NCBI GenBank assembly: GCA_031272885.1
Contig: JAISSX010000037.1
Span: 62,001-126,000 of the forward strand
DNA from: Bifidobacteriaceae bacterium
Lineage (GTDB): Bacteria; Actinomycetota; Actinomycetes; Actinomycetales; WQXJ01
Length of the DNA: 64,000 nucleotides
Reading direction: 5' to 3'
This document shows, piece after piece, positions 45,774 through 53,741 of this stretch. Position 1 is the stretch's first letter; every line of letters starts with the position of its first letter. The notes under the pieces were generated by a model. It was not told where the DNA came from. It saw only the letters and a list, made by a program, of their open reading frames with translations, and searched no databases. The position numbers were made by a program, and so were the translations under genes.

Positions 45774-46054
45774 GAGTCGCTGGCTGCTATCTCCCTGGCG
45801 GTTTCGGAAAGAGTCATGCACCAAAAGGGGGACCTGATCGCCTATTTGGTACGCGCCAGAGAGCCAGGCAGCGCTATTCGGACATCGACCGGAACCCTTT
45901 GGTTTGTGTTTGTACAGGTCAACGCTTTGGGCTGGTTGTGGTGAGGTGGTCCTGGCCGGGTGTTGGCTGATTGAACCGGCCGTTGGGTGTACCACATAAG
46001 CGATTAGGTCGCTGTTGTGAGCGTGGGGTCGTGTTGTTGGTGTCGTGGCTGGCC
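45774..46054. other. Gene-free stretch between the first DUF4097 gene and the tandem repeats
   Basis: Together with the adjoining repeats this forms a 409-base gap. Only short frames with no recognisable domain are seen. One minus-strand frame (45919-46134) reads like a Pro/Asn/Thr-rich protein tail and could be a worn mobile-element end, but this is weak. Confidence 0.4.
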
Positions 46055-46159
46055 GTTACAGGGGACGGTTCCACGGAGCGCGTTACAGGGGACATTACAG
46101 GGGACGGTTCCGCGGAGCGCGTTACAGGGGACATTACAGGGGACGGTTCCGTGGACCCG
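46055..46159. repeat. Tandem 39-base repeats built on TTACAGGGGAC
   Basis: A unit with GTTACAGGGGAC, ATTACAGGGGAC, GGTTCC and CGGAGCGC occurs at 46082-46120 and again from 46121 with a diverged end. A first copy at 46055-46081 lacks the ATTACAGGGGAC part. ACAGGGGACGGTTCC cores of this kind are familiar from REP-like elements in many bacteria. The array lies downstream of the leftward ABC operon and may affect transcript ends. Confidence 0.75.
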
Positions 46160-46182
46160 CCCCCAGTAACGCGAGAAGAGCC

Positions 46183-47403
46183 CTACGCAGCAGCCGGGGC
46201 CGCCACTAGGTTGCCGCCGGCATCGGCCGTCTGGGTCCGCAGGCGACCCACCAGCAGACCAACCGCGAAGATGGCAACGGCGAACAGCAACACGATGCCG
46301 TTGTAACCCCAGAAGGTGCTCATCGGGTCACCGTCCTGCACCGCAAAGGTGGCCTTGGCGAACCAGAAGGTGGGCGTGGCGTGCGCCACCTTCAGCACGG
46401 TGTCACCCATCAGGCTGAGGTCATCCATGAAGATGCCGGACAGGAAGGCGAAACCCAGCGAGACGATGTTGGCCACGCCGTTTTGGGCGGCGGCCCGCAT
46501 GCCGGTTTGGGCCACCAGGAAGCCGATAGCCAAGGGCACCAGGGCGTAAATCAGGGCCGCCACGGCCAGGATGCCGAACCGGGCCGGCTGGCCCTGCAGC
46601 AGGTCCAGCCCACCGGTGGCCGGGATCAGGGTCAACACCATCATGAACAACCAAGCGAACAGCACCAGGGCCACGCAGGCGAACGCCACTTGGGTGCTCA
46701 TGCGTCCGGGCGCCAACGGCGAAGCCAGGTTGCGCCGGCGCACCTCACCGCCCATGAAGGTGGAGAAGACCATGCCCACCAGCACCATCAGCCCAGCCGT
46801 CAGCGGATAGGCCATCCAGCGGAAGAAGAAGTAGGCCTTGTAGTAGATGCTCTTGGCGCCTTCCACCTCAACCACTTCGACCGGCACCTGCTGGTCGGTG
46901 GCGGCAGCGGCCTGGCTCAAAGCCTCGGCCAGCGGTGTGTCCGGTTCGGCGCTCAGCACCATGCGCACCGCGTTCAGGTAGGCGTTGGTGACCTGGTCCA
47001 TGTACTGGCCAGTGAAGGCTAGGTAGTTGACCACCGTCTCCACCGTGGGGGCGGGGGCGCCATCGGCCACGGCGGCCTGGAAGGCGTCACCGAAGCCGGC
47101 CGGCACAATCACGATGTAGGGCGTGGTGTTCTTGGCCGTCGCATCCTGCAGGGCCACCGTGTTGTCTTCCAGGGCGACTGGCGTGGAGCGGGTGGCCAGG
47201 TAGTCGGTCAACCCTTCCGACAGGGCCGAATGGTCGCGGTCGATGACGGCCACGTTCGGTTTGGCTTCCGAGAAGGTCTCCACCGAGGTCAGGTTGATGT
47301 TGGCCAGGATGAATACCCCCAGCATGCCCAGACCAATCACGTACAGCAACACGTTGGGCCATTGACGAACGATCAGACGCAGGGCGGTCCTAAAGGCTGG
47401 CAT
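46183..47403 (-). CDS. ABC-2 type exporter permease, second
   Basis: A 406-residue membrane protein with one N-terminal segment, a large extracytoplasmic domain (about residues 40-195) and five segments in the C-terminal half, the layout of ABC-2 type permeases of the YhgE/DrrB-like group. GVFILANINLTSVETFS is the first segment and its exit. Its first 14 bases overlap the previous permease gene. It pairs with that permease and the ATPase to export an unknown substrate, perhaps a lipid, drug or peptide. Confidence 0.8.
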   Translation of the reverse strand: MPAFRTALRLIVRQWPNVLLYVIGLGMLGVFILANINLTSVETFSEAKPNVAVIDRDHSALSEGLTDYLATRSTPVALEDNTVALQDATAKNTTPYIVIVPAGFGDAFQAAVADGAPAPTVETVVNYLAFTGQYMDQVTNAYLNAVRMVLSAEPDTPLAEALSQAAAATDQQVPVEVVEVEGAKSIYYKAYFFFRWMAYPLTAGLMVLVGMVFSTFMGGEVRRRNLASPLAPGRMSTQVAFACVALVLFAWLFMMVLTLIPATGGLDLLQGQPARFGILAVAALIYALVPLAIGFLVAQTGMRAAAQNGVANIVSLGFAFLSGIFMDDLSLMGDTVLKVAHATPTFWFAKATFAVQDGDPMSTFWGYNGIVLLFAVAIFAVGLLVGRLRTQTADAGGNLVAAPAAA

Positions 47404-48577
47404 AGCGCTTCCTCCTCAACATCAGGGTGGACAGAACAAAGAACACTGCGGCCAGGCCCAGCAGGGCAAGAATCGCCTGGAAGAACTGCTGGTAGCCGTC
47501 GTAGTAGTACAGGGCGTGGAAGGCCTGAGTGACCTGCCGCGCCGGGTTGGCCAGGGCAAACAAGGGGGCGTTTTCGGCCGCGCTCTCCGCCAGGTCCTGG
47601 GCGAACGGCCCATAGAGGCCAGCGAACAGGGAGAGGAAGCAGGACAAGGTGGCGGTGATACCGCTCTTGGCGCCGCTAGAGATGGGCAAAGACCCCACGA
47701 ACGCGCCGGTGAATGTCATGGCCAGCACCCCTACGGCCAGGGTCAGCAAGACGGCCGGATCCTTGCCGCCGAACGAGGTGCCGAAAGCGAATTTGACGTA
47801 GCTGTAGCCGACCAGTTGGACACCGAAACCCACCACCCAAGAAGCGGCGATGGCCGGGGCCAGGGTGCGGGCCTTGGATTGGCCGGCCAGCGAGCGCCGA
47901 GCCCCCAGAGCCGAGGTGTTGGCCTGGATGTCTTCGACGGCGGCCAGCGCGAAGCTCATCATCATGATGACCGAGAAAGCCAGGGCCGAATACATGTAGG
48001 CCAGCGAGTCACTGGGCGGGTTGGCAGTGACCGAAACCCGCTGGGTGTAGGACACCTCCGTGGTCAGCCGCTCCAGCAGAGCCGGGTCGGTGAACAGCGA
48101 CGGGTCCGTTTGGGCCATGGCGCCGACCAGGCTGGCCGTCTGCCAATACTGGTCCAGCACGATCTTGACGATCGAAGCGTTGGTGCCGGTGGTCGAACTG
48201 GCGTAGCGGGCGTCGACGTGGAAGGCCGGCTGGCCGGTGGCGTCAACCGTGATGAAGCCCGTGTAGTCGCCATCGGTCAGCGCCTGGCGGGCGGCCTCGT
48301 CGCTGTCCACGTAGGTGGTGTCGAAGATGGCGGTGTCACCTTCAGCAACCGTGTCCTTGGACAGCGCCGTGATCATCTCCGGCAGGCCAGTGGTCGCCTG
48401 GTAGGCGGCGTCATCGACCACCACGATCTCAACCGGCTTGAGGGCGTAGGCCTCATCCAAGTTGCCCAGCATGGCGTAGATCAAGGTGCACAACACCAGG
48501 GGGAAGGCGATGGCCCACAACAAGGTGTCGCGCTGGCGCACCAACGTCTTGACGGTGGTTATGAACGTGATACCCAT
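47390..48577 (-). CDS. ABC-2 type exporter permease, first
   Basis: A 395-residue ABC-2 permease with the same layout as its neighbour: an N-terminal segment (LLWAIAFPLVLCTLIYAML), an external domain of about 180 residues, and a cluster of segments at the C-terminus ending AVFFVLSTLMLRRKRY. The two permeases are probably a heterodimer. The ATG is two bases after the ATPase stop. Confidence 0.82.
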   Translation of the reverse strand: MGITFITTVKTLVRQRDTLLWAIAFPLVLCTLIYAMLGNLDEAYALKPVEIVVVDDAAYQATTGLPEMITALSKDTVAEGDTAIFDTTYVDSDEAARQALTDGDYTGFITVDATGQPAFHVDARYASSTTGTNASIVKIVLDQYWQTASLVGAMAQTDPSLFTDPALLERLTTEVSYTQRVSVTANPPSDSLAYMYSALAFSVIMMMSFALAAVEDIQANTSALGARRSLAGQSKARTLAPAIAASWVVGFGVQLVGYSYVKFAFGTSFGGKDPAVLLTLAVGVLAMTFTGAFVGSLPISSGAKSGITATLSCFLSLFAGLYGPFAQDLAESAAENAPLFALANPARQVTQAFHALYYYDGYQQFFQAILALLGLAAVFFVLSTLMLRRKRYASL

Positions 48578-48579
48578 GA

Positions 48580-49515
48580 TCAGTCCCTCAGTTCCTTGCC
48601 GGTAATGGCCAAGAAGACGTCATTCAGCGTGGGCGGCTCGGAGTAGACCCGGCCGTAGGTGAGCCCGGAGCCGTGCAGCAGGTCCAGGATTTCGCCCACC
48701 CCGCGCGCGCCGCGCAGGCAGGTCAGCTTGAGCACATCGCCTTCCAAGCTGACCCCGGTGACATGCGGCAGGGCCTGCACGGCCGCCACCACGGACTGAT
48801 CCGGCGTGGCCAGTTCGATCTCTACCTTCTCGCCGATGTCGACCAGGCCCTTCAGTTCGCTGTTGGTGCCCAACGCGAGCTGCTGGCCGTGATCCAGGAT
48901 CATGATGCGGGTGCAGATCTGCTCCACTTCCTCCATGTAGTGGCTGGTGTACAGCACCGTGGAACCCTCTTGGTTGAGGCGTTGGATGCCTTCCAGGATG
49001 GCGTTGCGACTCTGCGGGTCTACCGCCACCGTCGGCTCGTCGAAGAAGATCAGTTCCGGCTTGTGGGCGATGCCGCAGGCGATGTTGAGCCGGCGGGCCA
49101 AGCCGCCGGACAGCTTGCGGGGGCGGAACTTGCGGTAGTCACCCAGGCCCACGAAGTCGATCGCCTCTTCCACCAGAGCCTTGCGGCGGTTGGCGTCCGA
49201 GACGTACAGCGAGCAGAAGTAGTCGATGTTCTCGTACACCGACAAGGTGTCGAACACCGCCATGTTCTGGGGCACGATGCCGATGCGCCGCTTCAGGTCG
49301 TAGCGGGTGGGGCTCATCGTTTCGCCGAACAGTTCGATGGTCCCGCGGTCATAGGTCAGTAGCTGCAACATGCAGTTGATGGCGGTGGTCTTGCCCGAGC
49401 CGTTGGGGCCCAACAGGCCGAACACTTCGCCTTTTTCGATTGACAGGTTGAAATGATCCAGCGCCACCAGTTCCTTGTAGCGCTTGGTCAGATCGTGGAT
49501 CTCCACAACTCCCAT
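48580..49515 (-). CDS. ABC exporter ATP-binding protein
   Basis: A 311-residue ATPase of the drug/lipid exporter (DrrA-like) branch. GPNGSGKTT is Walker A, VPQNMAVFDTLSVYENIDYF the Q-loop region, LSGGLARRLNIA the signature and LIFFDEPTVAVDP Walker B, with switch His in TSHYMEE. A C-terminal domain of about 90 residues (EVEIE-like strands) is typical of this branch. It begins a three-gene leftward operon divergent from a sensor kinase, the common layout for a two-component system controlling an exporter. Confidence 0.9.
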   Translation of the reverse strand: MGVVEIHDLTKRYKELVALDHFNLSIEKGEVFGLLGPNGSGKTTAINCMLQLLTYDRGTIELFGETMSPTRYDLKRRIGIVPQNMAVFDTLSVYENIDYFCSLYVSDANRRKALVEEAIDFVGLGDYRKFRPRKLSGGLARRLNIACGIAHKPELIFFDEPTVAVDPQSRNAILEGIQRLNQEGSTVLYTSHYMEEVEQICTRIMILDHGQQLALGTNSELKGLVDIGEKVEIELATPDQSVVAAVQALPHVTGVSLEGDVLKLTCLRGARGVGEILDLLHGSGLTYGRVYSEPPTLNDVFLAITGKELRD

Positions 49516-49609
49516 TGCGATGGCCTTTCTCCCGAAGTTGGCTCCATCTTTTCGGCCCGGACGGGTGTGCCGGAAGTGAACGCTGTCACCACTTTTCGCC
49601 CGTCAGGCT

Positions 49610-49623
49610 GTGACAAATGTCAC
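49610..49623. promoter_or_regulatory. Palindrome GTGACA-AA-TGTCAC between the exporter operon and the sensor kinase
   Basis: The perfect inverted repeat lies in the divergent intergenic region, about 20 bases before the preferred kinase start. A further TGTCAC sits at 49584. It is a plausible regulator site for one or both directions; the regulator is unknown. Confidence 0.45.
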
Positions 49624-49643
49624 GTTCTGGCAGACTCCTTGCT

Positions 49644-50738
49644 GTGGAAAGGGCCACGGACAAGGCGATGGTGCTGGCACTGTGCCTGATGGCGCTGGGG
49701 CTGCACGGCATCGACACTGTGGCCGTGGTGGTTGGCCTGATCGCGCTGATCGTGGCCTGCCTGTACGAACTGCCGGTGCTACCGCCCTGGGTCCGTTGGG
49801 CCCTGCCGCTGGGGCTGTTGGCCTTGGGCTGCCTGGGCGCCACCTGCACCTGCGTGGTGCCCCTGGCGGTCTACGACCTGGCGCGACGCCGCTGGTGGCT
49901 GGGCCTGCTGGGCTTGGGACCGCTGTTGGTGGCTCACCCGCATGACAAGGCATGGTTCGGCGCCTTGGTGGTGTTGGGCGTCATCGCCGGCCTGCTGGCC
50001 TGGCGGACCGGCCGGGTCTTGACCACTGTGGCCGCCTTCCGGGCCCTCCGGGATGACCTGACCGATCAGTCCCGCTCCCTGCAGGCCCGCCACCGCCACC
50101 TGCGTGACCGGCACGAACTGGAGGTGCGGTTGGCCACGCTGGGCGAGCGGGCCCGCATCGCGCGGGAAATCCATGACAACGTGGGGCACCTGCTGACCCG
50201 TTCCGTGCTGCAGGTAGAGGCGCTGCAGGTGGTGCATGCCGCCGATGACGCCCTGGCGGCCGAGTTGGGTCAGGTGGGGGAGACGCTGCACACCGCTTTC
50301 GACACGGTGCGGGCCTCGGTGCACGGCCTGCACGATGACGCGCTGGACCTGGGCGCCCAACTGCGCAACCTGGCCGAGGCCGCGCCTGGGCTTGAGGTGG
50401 CGGTTGCTTTCGAGGCCGATGCCGCCGCCATGCCACCGGCCGTGGCCGCCGCCTTCTTGGCCATCGCCCGCGAGGCGCTGGCCAACACCGAACGCCACTC
50501 AGACGCCACGCGGGTGCGCCTGAGCGTGGTCGAGTTCCCGGGGCTCTACCAACTGAGCGTGCAGGACAATGGGACCAAGGCGCCGCGGGCCGGCGGTGGC
50601 CCGGATAACAAGGGCCGACGGGACGGCATCGGCCTGGCCGGTATGGAAGAACGTGTGCTGGGGCTGGGCGGGGTGTTCCGGGCCGGCTTCGATCACGGTT
50701 TCAAGGTTTGGGCGACGGTACCGAAGGAGACCCCATGA
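49644..50738 (+). CDS. Two-component sensor histidine kinase (HisKA_3 type)
   Basis: A 364-residue membrane sensor kinase. The N-terminal 110 residues form about four membrane segments without a large external loop, so the signal is probably sensed in or near the membrane. ERARIAREIHDNVGHLL carries the phospho-His. AREALANTERHSDATRV is the N box, and the ATP lid is VQDNGTK...DGIGLAGMEERV. The start chosen is GTG at 49644, seven bases after a CAGACT -10-like box; an ATG at 49617 would lie inside the upstream palindrome. The stop overlaps the response-regulator start (ATGA). It resembles LiaS and other envelope sensors in layout. Confidence 0.88.
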   Translation: MERATDKAMVLALCLMALGLHGIDTVAVVVGLIALIVACLYELPVLPPWVRWALPLGLLALGCLGATCTCVVPLAVYDLARRRWWLGLLGLGPLLVAHPHDKAWFGALVVLGVIAGLLAWRTGRVLTTVAAFRALRDDLTDQSRSLQARHRHLRDRHELEVRLATLGERARIAREIHDNVGHLLTRSVLQVEALQVVHAADDALAAELGQVGETLHTAFDTVRASVHGLHDDALDLGAQLRNLAEAAPGLEVAVAFEADAAAMPPAVAAAFLAIAREALANTERHSDATRVRLSVVEFPGLYQLSVQDNGTKAPRAGGGPDNKGRRDGIGLAGMEERVLGLGGVFRAGFDHGFKVWATVPKETP

Positions 50739-51361
50739 GGGTTGTGATTGTGGATGACGATCCGTTTGTCTGCACCTCGCTGCAAACCATCTTGGGGGCG
50801 CAGGCCGATGTCGAGGTGGCAGGTGTGGGGCACGATGGCGCGGCGGCGGTGGCGTTGTACGCGCAGCACGGCCCGGATGTGCTGTTGATGGACATCCAGA
50901 TGCCCGGCATGGGCGGCCTGGAGGCGGGTCAGAGCATCCTGGCGGCCGATCCGTCAGCCAGGATCGTCTACTTGACTACGTTCGCCGATGACGAGTACAT
51001 CGCCGCCGCCCTGCGCATGGGAGCGAAGGGCTACCTGATCAAACAAGAAGTGGCCACCATTGCCCCGGCCTTACGGCTGGTGATGGCCGGGCAGTCCGTC
51101 TTGGGCTCCGAGGTGCTGGAACGGATGGACAGCCTGGTCCGCGGCCCGGCGTCCGTGGGGGACAGCCCGGCCTTGGCCGAACTGTCGGAACGGGAGCGGG
51201 AAATCGTCGCCCTGGTGGCGGAAGGCCTGGACAACCGTGACATTGCGGCTCAGCTTTACATGTCCGAGGGCACGGTGCGCAACCACATCAGCGCCATCCT
51301 GGCCAAACTGGACCTAAAGAACCGCACCCAGTTGGCGGTGCTCTACCTGCGGGGTCACTGA
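50735..51361 (+). CDS. NarL/LuxR-family response regulator
   Basis: A 208-residue regulator. VVIVDDDPFVCTSLQ and LLMDIQMPGMGGLE give the acidic pocket with phospho-acceptor Asp near 54, LTTF and KGYLIK the conserved Thr and Lys. The C-terminal helix-turn-helix is LSEREREIVALVAEGLDNRDIAAQLYMSEGTVRNHIS, read in pieces. It is translationally coupled to the kinase. A likely target is the paired TCAGGG motif found before both DUF4097 genes; one of these begins 106 bases downstream. Confidence 0.92.
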   Translation: MRVVIVDDDPFVCTSLQTILGAQADVEVAGVGHDGAAAVALYAQHGPDVLLMDIQMPGMGGLEAGQSILAADPSARIVYLTTFADDEYIAAALRMGAKGYLIKQEVATIAPALRLVMAGQSVLGSEVLERMDSLVRGPASVGDSPALAELSEREREIVALVAEGLDNRDIAAQLYMSEGTVRNHISAILAKLDLKNRTQLAVLYLRGH

Positions 51362-51391
51362 GAGCGCGGGCCGTATCTCCCTGGCCCAAGT

Positions 51392-51467
51392 TCAGGGTCG
51401 AATCAGGGTGATCTCGGGGCGCATCCCCCATGGCGGGCCGTCTCCGCCACATCTAGATTGAGAACCA
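51392..51467 (+). promoter_or_regulatory. Promoter and activator-type site of the second DUF4097 gene
   Basis: TCAGGG at 51392 and 51403 (11 bases apart), a GGGG-CCCCC inverted repeat (51416-51429) and a TAGATT -10 box at 51454-51459, seven bases before the ATG, repeat the layout of the first paralogue's promoter. The distance from the first TCAGGG to the ATG is 75 bases here and 76 there. Confidence 0.6.
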
Positions 51468-52372
51468 TGACGAAGCAGAGCCCTCACCCCCGCCACACCC
51501 GCCGCCTTGTGACCCTCACCGTTGCCGCCGCCTTGGCCGTGGCCGGCGCCGGCCTGTTGGCCGGTTGCGGCACGGTATCGCTGCGCGGGGTTGACCCGGA
51601 ATCGACCGATTTCGAGCTCAGCGGCACCGATGTCACGATCACCAGCGCCAACAGCGACATGACAGTGGTGCCGGGCGATGTGGGCCGGGTCCAGGTGACC
51701 CGCTGGGTCAGGGGGGGCGACCCTTCGTGGGAGATCACCCATGACATGGCACTTGATGGCGGCGGCGCCACAGACCTGATCGAACTGCGGGTCGACTGCC
51801 ACATTCTGCAGAACTGTCTGGCCCGCTACGAAATCACCGTGCCCCGTGGTGTGACGGTCCGCCTGGCATCCGACAACGGGGATTTGACCGCCAGCGGCTT
51901 CGCCGACGGCCTAGCCGTCAAGTCCGACAACGGCGACCTGGACCTATCCAACCTGACCTGCGCGGTGGGCATCGAAACCGACAACGGTGATATCGAACTG
52001 CGCAACGTGACGGGCAACGTGACGGTTTCAACCGACAACGGTTCATTGAACGCCAACCGGATCAGCAGTGACCAGTTCACGGTCGATTCCGACAATGCCG
52101 ATGTCGAGGTATCCGGCCTGGCCGCCCAAGTGGTCCGCCTGACCACGCAGAACGGCGACCTGGACGTGGTGATGGATGAGGTGCCCCGAGAGGTGACGGT
52201 GGAGTCCAAGAATGCCGACCTGGATCTGGCGGTGCCACACGGCGATTATGAGGTCTCGATCGAGAAGGACCATGGTGATTCGGACTCGCAGGTCAAGAGC
52301 ACTTCGGGTGCCTCCAACACCATCACCATCGTGACCGAGAACGGCGACATCGACCTGTCCTATTCCGATTGA
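51467..52372 (+). CDS. DUF4097-type beta-solenoid lipoprotein, second paralogue
   Basis: A 301-residue exported lipoprotein with lipobox LAGC (Cys34) and a solenoid of short strands marked by repeated DNGD steps (SDNGDLTASG, SDNGDLDLS, TDNGDIELR, TENGDIDLS). The first paralogue has SGN/TGD steps at the same places. It follows the two-component genes on the same strand, with its own matching promoter. Probably an envelope-exposed accessory or sensor protein of the system. A TTG three codons upstream is possible but ATG at 51467 fits the promoter. Confidence 0.86.
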   Translation: MTKQSPHPRHTRRLVTLTVAAALAVAGAGLLAGCGTVSLRGVDPESTDFELSGTDVTITSANSDMTVVPGDVGRVQVTRWVRGGDPSWEITHDMALDGGGATDLIELRVDCHILQNCLARYEITVPRGVTVRLASDNGDLTASGFADGLAVKSDNGDLDLSNLTCAVGIETDNGDIELRNVTGNVTVSTDNGSLNANRISSDQFTVDSDNADVEVSGLAAQVVRLTTQNGDLDVVMDEVPREVTVESKNADLDLAVPHGDYEVSIEKDHGDSDSQVKSTSGASNTITIVTENGDIDLSYSD

Positions 52373-52401
52373 TCTGTTGGCCGGTTCGGCCTGTCGTTCC
52401 C

Positions 52402-52436
52402 TTGACGAGACTGAGTGCGGACTAGAATTGTGGACA
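52402..52436 (+). promoter_or_regulatory. Promoter of the phd-relE-type pair, probably leaderless
   Basis: TTGACG at 52402-52407 and TAGAAT at 52423-52428 (15 bases apart, slightly short) precede the ATG at 52436 by seven bases from the -10. No ribosome binding site is seen. Confidence 0.55.
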
Positions 52437-52732
52437 TGACCACAACGACGTCGTTGGCCAACGCCAAAGCCCGCCTGTCAGCCTTTGTCGAGATTGTCGA
52501 GACCACCCAGCAACGGGTGGTGATCACCAAGAATGGCGAGCCGGCCGCGGTGCTGATCTCGCCGGCCGAACTCGAATCGTTGGAGGAGACCGTGGCCTGG
52601 CTGTCGCAGGCCGGCATCGGGCCAAGCCTGGCCGCCTCGGAAGCCGAGGCCGCCGCCGGGCCGGCCGCCGGCCAGTCCTCCGATGGCCTGCTGGGCCGCC
52701 TGGGCAAGCGCCTGGCCGGAGGCGGGCAGTGA
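52436..52732 (+). CDS. Phd/YefM-type antitoxin
   Basis: A 98-residue antitoxin. SLANAKARLSAFVEIVETTQQRVVITKNGEPAAVLISPAELESLEE (read in pieces) is the Phd/YefM DNA-binding fold. The C-terminal Ala/Gly-rich half (EAEAAAGPAAGQSS) should contact the toxin and is longer and less structured than usual. The stop overlaps the toxin start (GTGA). Confidence 0.88.
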   Translation: MTTTTSLANAKARLSAFVEIVETTQQRVVITKNGEPAAVLISPAELESLEETVAWLSQAGIGPSLAASEAEAAAGPAAGQSSDGLLGRLGKRLAGGGQ

Positions 52733-53028
52733 ACGCCGCCGCTCCCACCGCCCTAGTGGCACCAGGGCAGGAGTGGGAGGCCCGCTGGACCACCCCTGCT
52801 GTGGCCGCCATGGATGCCATGCCGCCCACGGTGGCGCTGGCCGCTTACGTCTACGTGGCTGGGCCGCTCAGTGCCGATCCGGACAGCTACTCGGTACCCC
52901 TGGCCGGCTCACTCGAAGGCCGGCGTTCGGCTGCGGTGGGCGGCGCCTACCGCGTCCTGGTCCGCCCCGACCAGACCACGGGCGCCCTGTGGGTCGAGGC
53001 CGTCAACTACCGCCTACCCCAACGCTGA
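52729..53028 (+). CDS. RelE/ParE-type toxin
   Basis: A 99-residue protein starting with GTG inside the antitoxin stop. PLAGSLEGRRSAAVGGAYRVLVRPDQ carries the LxGxLxGxxSxRVGxYRVxY-like core of RelE/ParE toxins, and the end WVEAVNYRLPQR fits the final strand. The N-terminus is less typical. Whether it cuts mRNA or inhibits gyrase cannot be told. Confidence 0.82.
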   Translation: MNAAAPTALVAPGQEWEARWTTPAVAAMDAMPPTVALAAYVYVAGPLSADPDSYSVPLAGSLEGRRSAAVGGAYRVLVRPDQTTGALWVEAVNYRLPQR

Positions 53029-53087
53029 CCCCACCGCCAGGTTCCCGATGCCGCCAGGTGACTTGGGGCGCCATCGGGCGCTTCGAA

Positions 53088-53741
53088 CTACAGAAGGTGG
53101 CCGGAGGCCATGCGCAGGGTGCGGTCGGCTGCCACTTCGGCTTCGGCGGCATCGTGCGTCACCCACAGGGCGGCCGTACCCGCCTGGCGCAAGATGTCAC
53201 GCACCTGGACACGCAACGCCTCGCGCATGTCGGCATCGAGGGCGCTGAGCGGCTCATCGAGCAACAACAAGCGCGGCCGTGGTGCCAGCGCCCGGGCGAG
53301 CGCCACCCGCTGGGCCTGGCCGCCGGACAGGGTGGTGACATCCCGCCGGCCGAAGCCTGCCAGGTCCACCAACTCAAGCAGTTCTGCTACCCGGGCGTCC
53401 CGTTCCGCGCCGCGCACGCCCGCCATCGTCAAGCCGAAACCAACGTTGCGGGCCACCGACAGGTGGGCAAACAGTTGGCCGTCCTGGAACATCAGGCCGA
53501 AGCGGCGCTGGTGCACCGGCACGCCACGCAGGTCAACGCCGTCCCACGCCACGCGGCCGCCAGCCAGCGGCTCCAGCCCGGCCACCGCCCGCAACAGGGT
53601 CGACTTACCGCAACCGGACGGCCCCACCAGGGCGACGATCTCGCCCGGCGCCACCGCCAGGGAGACACCGTCCACCGCCACCGTGCGGCCATAGTGCACG
53701 ATGGCGTCCGTTACCGTGAGGCCAGCCGTCGCCTCGGTCAC
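53088..53741 (-). CDS. thiQ: Thiamine ABC importer ATP-binding protein
   Basis: A 217-residue ABC ATPase. GPSGCGKST is Walker A, LMFQDGQLFAHLSVARNVGFGL the Q-loop region, LSGGQAQR the signature and LLLLDEPLSALD Walker B, with switch His in WVTHDAAEAEV. The protein is short, without a regulatory C-terminal domain, as in ThiQ. GTG overlaps the permease stop by four bases. Assignment to thiamine rests on the TPP riboswitch and gene order. Confidence 0.85.
   Translation of the reverse strand: MTEATAGLTVTDAIVHYGRTVAVDGVSLAVAPGEIVALVGPSGCGKSTLLRAVAGLEPLAGGRVAWDGVDLRGVPVHQRRFGLMFQDGQLFAHLSVARNVGFGLTMAGVRGAERDARVAELLELVDLAGFGRRDVTTLSGGQAQRVALARALAPRPRLLLLDEPLSALDADMREALRVQVRDILRQAGTAALWVTHDAAEAEVAADRTLRMASGHLL

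Noticed and set aside
46055..46159. CRISPR array
   Set aside because: The repeats are directly adjoining and nested, with no unique spacers of constant length and no cas genes nearby.
45919..46306. Small genes in both strands over the tandem repeats
   Set aside because: The frames are open only because the repeat unit length is a multiple of three; no start site or domain is seen.
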